This document shows, piece after piece, positions 14,436 to 17,291 of a DNA stretch of 17,291 bases. A model generated the notes under the pieces. That model searched no databases and was not told the DNA's origin. It saw only the letters and a program-made list of their open reading frames with translations. The translations under genes were made by a program, and so were the position numbers. The stretch is from an uncultured Clostridia bacterium (GTDB lineage Bacteria > Bacillota > Clostridia > Christensenellales > Aristaeellaceae): the NCBI GenBank assembly GCA_934636425.1, contig CAKUAV010000053.1, forward strand, positions 1-17,291. Reading direction: 5' to 3'. Numbering within the stretch: the first letter of the stretch is position 1; every line of letters begins with the position of its first letter.

Positions 14436-14464
14436 ATTATAGCATGGCGGCGCGGAAAGCACAA
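14436..14464 (-). promoter_or_regulatory. probable promoter of the fucosidase gene
   Basis: On the minus strand TTGTGC (14464-14459), a 17-base spacer and TATAAT (14441-14436). The -10 is consensus and the -35 partial. It implies a leader of about 290 bases (14137-14429). That leader contains the palindrome CGAGAA-T-TTCTCG (14223-14235) and no convincing gene or terminator. Confidence 0.6.
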
Positions 14465-14471
14465 GGCGCAA

Positions 14472-15130
14472 CTTTGACGGGCATCATGCCATATAGACGG
14501 TGGGCACAGAACACAAAATGCGCCATAATACATATGGCGGTGGAAGAGGCTGAATATCAGCGCAGAAGAAAAAGCGGCGATTGACGCGGCGGCGTGCGCG
14601 CTATGACGCACCAGCGCCGTTCAAAGCGCTGCCGGCAGGCAATGGCTGACGTCTGTGCATTGCCGGGGATTTGGCGTCAGCCTGTAAAAAGGGCTTTGAC
14701 AGGCTGATGAACGGGCAAGCAAACGCCGTCCTCTCCGGTTTGCACTGGATTTCTTCGAATTTGGGACGCAAAAACCTCTCGCCCCCACAACCGCCGGGGA
14801 CGATTGAGCGCTCGAAAGGGCTGTGGCTCTCGGCTTGTCAAAAAGGTCTTAACAGGCTGATGGACGGGAAAGCTCTCCGCATGCCGCCTCTCCGGTTTTG
14901 CTCTGGAAAATGGGATTTTTCACCGCAAAAAGTCGTCCCGCGCCCATCGCACACGCTACAGGGTACTCTTGAAAATTTGAGAGGGTTCGCCCCTTTCGAG
15001 CTCTCCGAGGTTTTTTTCGACAGCATGAGGGGCGGCTCTGGGGGCGCGTTTCGATGTTTTTGCGCTTCGCTTCGGGCGCTGTCGTTCGCGCCGGGAAGGC
15101 AGCCGACGCGGGCGATGCGAAAAAGCGCGC
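14472..15130. other. gene-free, repeat-rich stretch
   Basis: I see no supportable gene here. A frame is open on the plus strand, but it is continuous with the antisense of the genes beyond 15181, lacks a binding site and holds direct repeats. Contents: a palindrome CGCCATA-N5-TATGGCG (14521-14539), three interlocking inverted repeats (14638-14706), a diverged direct repeat (14681-14749 and 14834-14907) and a 27-base repeat (14997-15023) whose inverted partner lies near 17214-17239. Confidence 0.6.
14681..14907. repeat. two diverged direct repeat units, about 153 bases apart
   Basis: Units at 14681-14749 and 14834-14907 share, in order: a C-T-TGT run, AAAAAGG, CTT, ACAGGCTGATG followed by A/G then ACGGG, AAGC, and further on CTCTCCGGTTT, TGC and CTGGA. 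The spacing between shared blocks is nearly constant. Their ACAGGCTGATG core also resembles TCGACAGCATGAGG at 15017-15030. They probably belong to a dispersed intergenic repeat family. Confidence 0.6.
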
Positions 15131-15170
15131 AAAAAAATCCCGGGGGACGTTCGTCCAGTCCCTCGGGATT
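15131..15170 (-). terminator. intrinsic terminator of the sigma factor/DUF4349 operon
   Basis: On the minus strand AATCCCG-a-GGGAC (15170-15158) pairs with GTCCC-c-CGGGATT (15148-15136) and is followed by TTTTT (15135-15131). It lies just past the stop at 15181. Confidence 0.88.
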
Positions 15171-15180
15171 TTCAGAACCG

Positions 15181-16398
15181 TTATTTCTTCTTCCGGCGGA
15201 ATATCAGGCAGATGACCACGATCACGATTGCGGCGACCGGCCCCCACACCGCCAGACGCGGCGTGAGCGCGGCCAGGAAAATCGCGGCGTTCTGTCCGAA
15301 TGTCCTGAGCCATTTCACGGAGTCGCTGAAGGCTTCCTTCATGCGCTCGCCCAGCGACGCGGTTGCGCTCTCGCCGTCGGCAACGTCTTCCTCGACCGTC
15401 AGCGAAACCGTCGAATAGTTCGCGCGGCTCGACCAGCTGCGCAGCGTGCTTTCATAGCTCTCGATCTGCTCCATAAGCTCGGTGGCGCGCTCGTGAATGG
15501 CGATGAGATCGTCCACGCTCTCGGCCCTTTCGTTCATGGCGTTGAGCTGATCGAGCTGGCTGCGCAGCACGGAAAGGCGGGTGGATACGTCGGTATAGTT
15601 GGCGGTGATGTCCTCGGCGCTCTCCTCGCGCAGCGTCACCGTGCCCATGTCGTCCAGCGCGGTCAAAAAGTCGTCCAGCGAGGCGCTGGGCACGCGTATG
15701 CTCGCGCTCAGCACGCGGTCATTTTCCTCGGCCTGGCCGGTGACGGTGCGATCCTCAAAGTAGGCGCTGTATTCGCGCAGCAGATCCTCCAGCCACAGAA
15801 TGTCGCTGTCGAAGGACTTTGTCGCGATCTGGCGGCGCGCCGAGCGCAGCACCACAACGTCGCTGCTTTGCCTGCTCTCGCCGCTCGTGCCGACCGACTT
15901 GCCTGTCTCCAGCGCGCCGTCGCTCTCCAGCAGGAAAGCGGCGGGATGGGCGTCTTCCGGGCGCGCGCCGCCCTCGGCGCCCGGCGAATAATCGCCGTCA
16001 TAGTCGGCCGAATTGCTGTATCGGCCGGCGAGGCTCAAGGAAGCGCTCGGCGAGAGACCGTTCGGGTTCAGCGCTCCGCCGATGGCGAAGAACAGCGCGA
16101 CGGCCGCGGCCGCGACGCTCAGCGTGCGCCGCCAGATCAGCCATCCGGGCGTCTTTTTGGCCTTGGACGCTTCCTCGCGGACGGCGCGCCGCCATGCGGC
16201 CTGACACTCGAGGGGCACTGTGAGCCCTTCGTTGAGCTCCGCGCACATCATGGCCGTCGTCAGCGCCTGATTCAGCGTTTCGGCGCATTCGTCGCAGGAC
16301 AGCGCATGCTCCTCCATGGCGCCTCTTTCTTCTTCAGACAGTTCGGAATCGACGTAGCGGTCGAGCATCGATTTGAACCGTTCACAATTCATAGTCAT
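15181..16398 (-). CDS. anti-sigma zinc-finger / DUF4349 membrane protein
   Basis: A 405-residue protein joining two parts. The N terminus is a zf-HC2 anti-sigma domain with C5, H31, C35 and C38 (HALSCDEC), as in ZAS-type anti-sigma factors that hold an ECF sigma factor at the membrane. A membrane segment follows at about 91-110 (RTLSVAAAAVALFFAIGGAL). The external part, about 170-370, is DUF4349-like: SARRQIATKSFDSDILWLEDLLREY, RVPSASLDDFLTALDDMGTV, a helical coiled-coil stretch (about 265-320) and RANYSTVSLTVEE. A second membrane helix (about 376-398) ends in RRKKK inside the cell. ATG 16398 has AGGAGG 9 bases upstream. The gene follows the sigma factor gene by 24 bases, so it is very likely its cognate regulator. 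What the external domain senses is unknown. Confidence 0.88.
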   Translation of the reverse strand: MTMNCERFKSMLDRYVDSELSEEERGAMEEHALSCDECAETLNQALTTAMMCAELNEGLTVPLECQAAWRRAVREEASKAKKTPGWLIWRRTLSVAAAAVALFFAIGGALNPNGLSPSASLSLAGRYSNSADYDGDYSPGAEGGARPEDAHPAAFLLESDGALETGKSVGTSGESRQSSDVVVLRSARRQIATKSFDSDILWLEDLLREYSAYFEDRTVTGQAEENDRVLSASIRVPSASLDDFLTALDDMGTVTLREESAEDITANYTDVSTRLSVLRSQLDQLNAMNERAESVDDLIAIHERATELMEQIESYESTLRSWSSRANYSTVSLTVEEDVADGESATASLGERMKEAFSDSVKWLRTFGQNAAIFLAALTPRLAVWGPVAAIVIVVICLIFRRKKK

Positions 16399-16422
16399 GT
16401 TTCATTTCCTCCTGCTATTCCC

Positions 16423-17007
16423 TTAGACCGGACGTCGGCCAAAAAGTTCCGGCTGACGGGACAAAACGGCGCGCAATCTTTCGCGGCCGCGACTGATGCG
16501 GGATTTGATCGTGCCCACGTTGGCGTCCAGCGCCTGGGCGATTTCTTCGTAGCTGCAGCCTTCAATGTCGCGCAGCACGATGGCCGAGCGCATATCCTCG
16601 GGCAGCTCGGCGATGGCCCGCTCGAGCAGACGGCGCTGCTCGCTCTCGAGCGAATGCTGCTCGGGCGTGTCGGCTTCGTCGCTGGGGGAATAGCCGTTGT
16701 CCAGCATGGCGTCCAGCGAGGTGGCGGCGCGCGTTTTGCGGCGGCGCAGCTCGTCCAGACAGCTGTTCATTGTGATGCGGTAGACCCATGTTGAAAAGGA
16801 GGATTGTCCCTTAAAGCCGGAGATCGATCGGAATATGCGGATCATGGCCTCCTGCGTACAGTCCTGAGCGTCCTCGCGATTGCCGCACATGCGCAGCGCG
16901 ACGGCGTACATGCGGTTTTCCTGAGCGCTCATCAGCGTTTCAAAGGCGACCGAATCGCCGCGCCCGGCCAGACGGATCAGTTCCTGTTCGTCGCGCGTGT
17001 TCTGCAC
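16423..17007 (-). CDS. ECF-type RNA polymerase sigma factor (sigma-70 family)
   Basis: A 194-residue extracytoplasmic-function sigma factor. Region 2 spans about 23-93: AFETLMSAQENRMYAVALRM, then EDAQDCTQEAMIRIFRSISGFKG and FSTWVYRITMNSCLDELRRR. Region 4 spans about 123-182, with the helix-turn-helix ELPEDMRSAIVLRDIEGCSYEEIAQALDANVGTIKSRISRGRERLR. The acidic linker DEADTPEQHSLESEQ lies between them. I start it at GTG 17007, because GAGGTGA lies 5 bases before it. The frame is open further upstream, but those residues (FLFICEV) do not look like a sigma N terminus and have no binding site. It is probably co-transcribed with the zinc-finger/DUF4349 gene that should restrain it. No clear promoter or own-type -35 motif could be identified upstream. 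Confidence 0.92.
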   Translation of the reverse strand: MQNTRDEQELIRLAGRGDSVAFETLMSAQENRMYAVALRMCGNREDAQDCTQEAMIRIFRSISGFKGQSSFSTWVYRITMNSCLDELRRRKTRAATSLDAMLDNGYSPSDEADTPEQHSLESEQRRLLERAIAELPEDMRSAIVLRDIEGCSYEEIAQALDANVGTIKSRISRGRERLRAVLSRQPELFGRRPV

Positions 17008-17170
17008 CGCCGTCACCTCACATATAAATAAGAAATCATGAAGCGCGCAAAGGGCACGCCTCAAGCCTTTGTATTCAAGCAGTATTAAGACGCATCGGCG
17101 CGCCCCTTTGTTGCGCGTTTTTTCAAATTTTTCCGCAAAAAGGCGATTTTCATGCGGCGCGGGCGCATTT

Positions 17171-17208
17171 TGTCAAAAAAGACAGCCGCCGTCAGAAAGA
17201 ACGGCGGC
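17171..17208 (-). terminator. intrinsic terminator of a minus-strand transcript from beyond the window
   Basis: GCCGCCGT (17185-17192) pairs perfectly with ACGGCGGC (17201-17208) around an 8-base loop. Read on the minus strand it is followed by TGTCTTTTTTG. The gene it serves lies past 17291. Another small hairpin (TCGAGAG 17237-17243 with CTCTCGA 17254-17260, then GCTTTTA) follows. The rest of 17065-17291 shows no gene. Confidence 0.75.
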
Positions 17209-17291
17209 GCAGACTGTCGAAAAACCCCTGGAGAGTTCGAGAGGATCGGAGCTCTCTCGAGCTTTTAATCGTGCCCGGCGGCGTGTACGGC

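Noticed and set aside
14681..14907. CRISPR-like array
   Set aside because: Only two diverged units with a long spacing; no short identical repeats and no cas genes.
14671..16794. 707-codon open frame on the plus strand
   Set aside because: Most of it is the antisense of the DUF4349 and sigma factor genes, which have clear domains and binding sites. Long opposite-strand frames are expected at this GC content. No family-like sequence and no start signal.
1..17291. tRNA, rRNA, prophage or transposase genes
   Set aside because: None found on either strand by reading the sequence; no integrase or transposase motifs in any frame.

Overview
The window looks like chromosome of a GC-rich anaerobic Firmicute, probably a gut Clostridia or Christensenellales-type organism. 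The reasons are strong AGGAGG-type ribosome binding sites, consensus TTGACA/TATAAT promoters, a lipoprotein-type MetQ, a sodium-pump beta subunit with a tiny gamma-like partner, a GH95 fucosidase and an anti-sigma/DUF4349 protein. The taxonomic call is an inference; there is no rRNA or tRNA here to anchor it.

Layout. Plus strand, 2-1468: the end of a sugar phosphate isomerase/epimerase, then a serine hydrolase. Plus strand, 1527-4498: a methionine uptake operon (metN, metI, metQ). It is preceded by a consensus promoter, a 25-codon reading frame rich in Met codons, an intrinsic terminator and a second promoter, which together look like a transcription attenuator. A 168-bp MITE-like element (4575-4742) follows. 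Minus strand, 4806-6586: a Gfo/Idh/MocA oxidoreductase and a ThuA-like protein, transcribed divergently from an AraC-type regulator (6701-7489). Minus strand, 7496-8401: a five-bladed propeller (GH43-like) glycosidase. Minus strand, 8524-10034: the sodium-pump subunit oadB and a 44-residue OadG-like protein, behind a structured leader with a riboswitch-like aptamer and terminator.

Plus strand, 10107-11768: pyruvate kinase, again behind a structured leader that ends in an intrinsic terminator. Minus strand, 11851-14136: a GH95 alpha-L-fucosidase with a long leader. A repeat-rich stretch without genes follows (14442-15130). Minus strand, 15181-17007: an ECF sigma factor and its neighbour, a zinc-finger anti-sigma/DUF4349 membrane protein. 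A minus-strand terminator near 17180 closes a transcript that starts beyond the window.

How it fits together. The window combines sugar catabolism (isomerase, oxidoreductase, ThuA, two glycosidases, AraC regulator), central glycolysis (pyk), sodium bioenergetics (oadB) and methionine import. The most notable theme is premature-termination control: three separate operons (metNIQ, oadB, pyk) have a promoter, then a structured or translated leader, then an intrinsic terminator, then the gene. The metNIQ attenuator and the oadB leader are the best candidates for something new.
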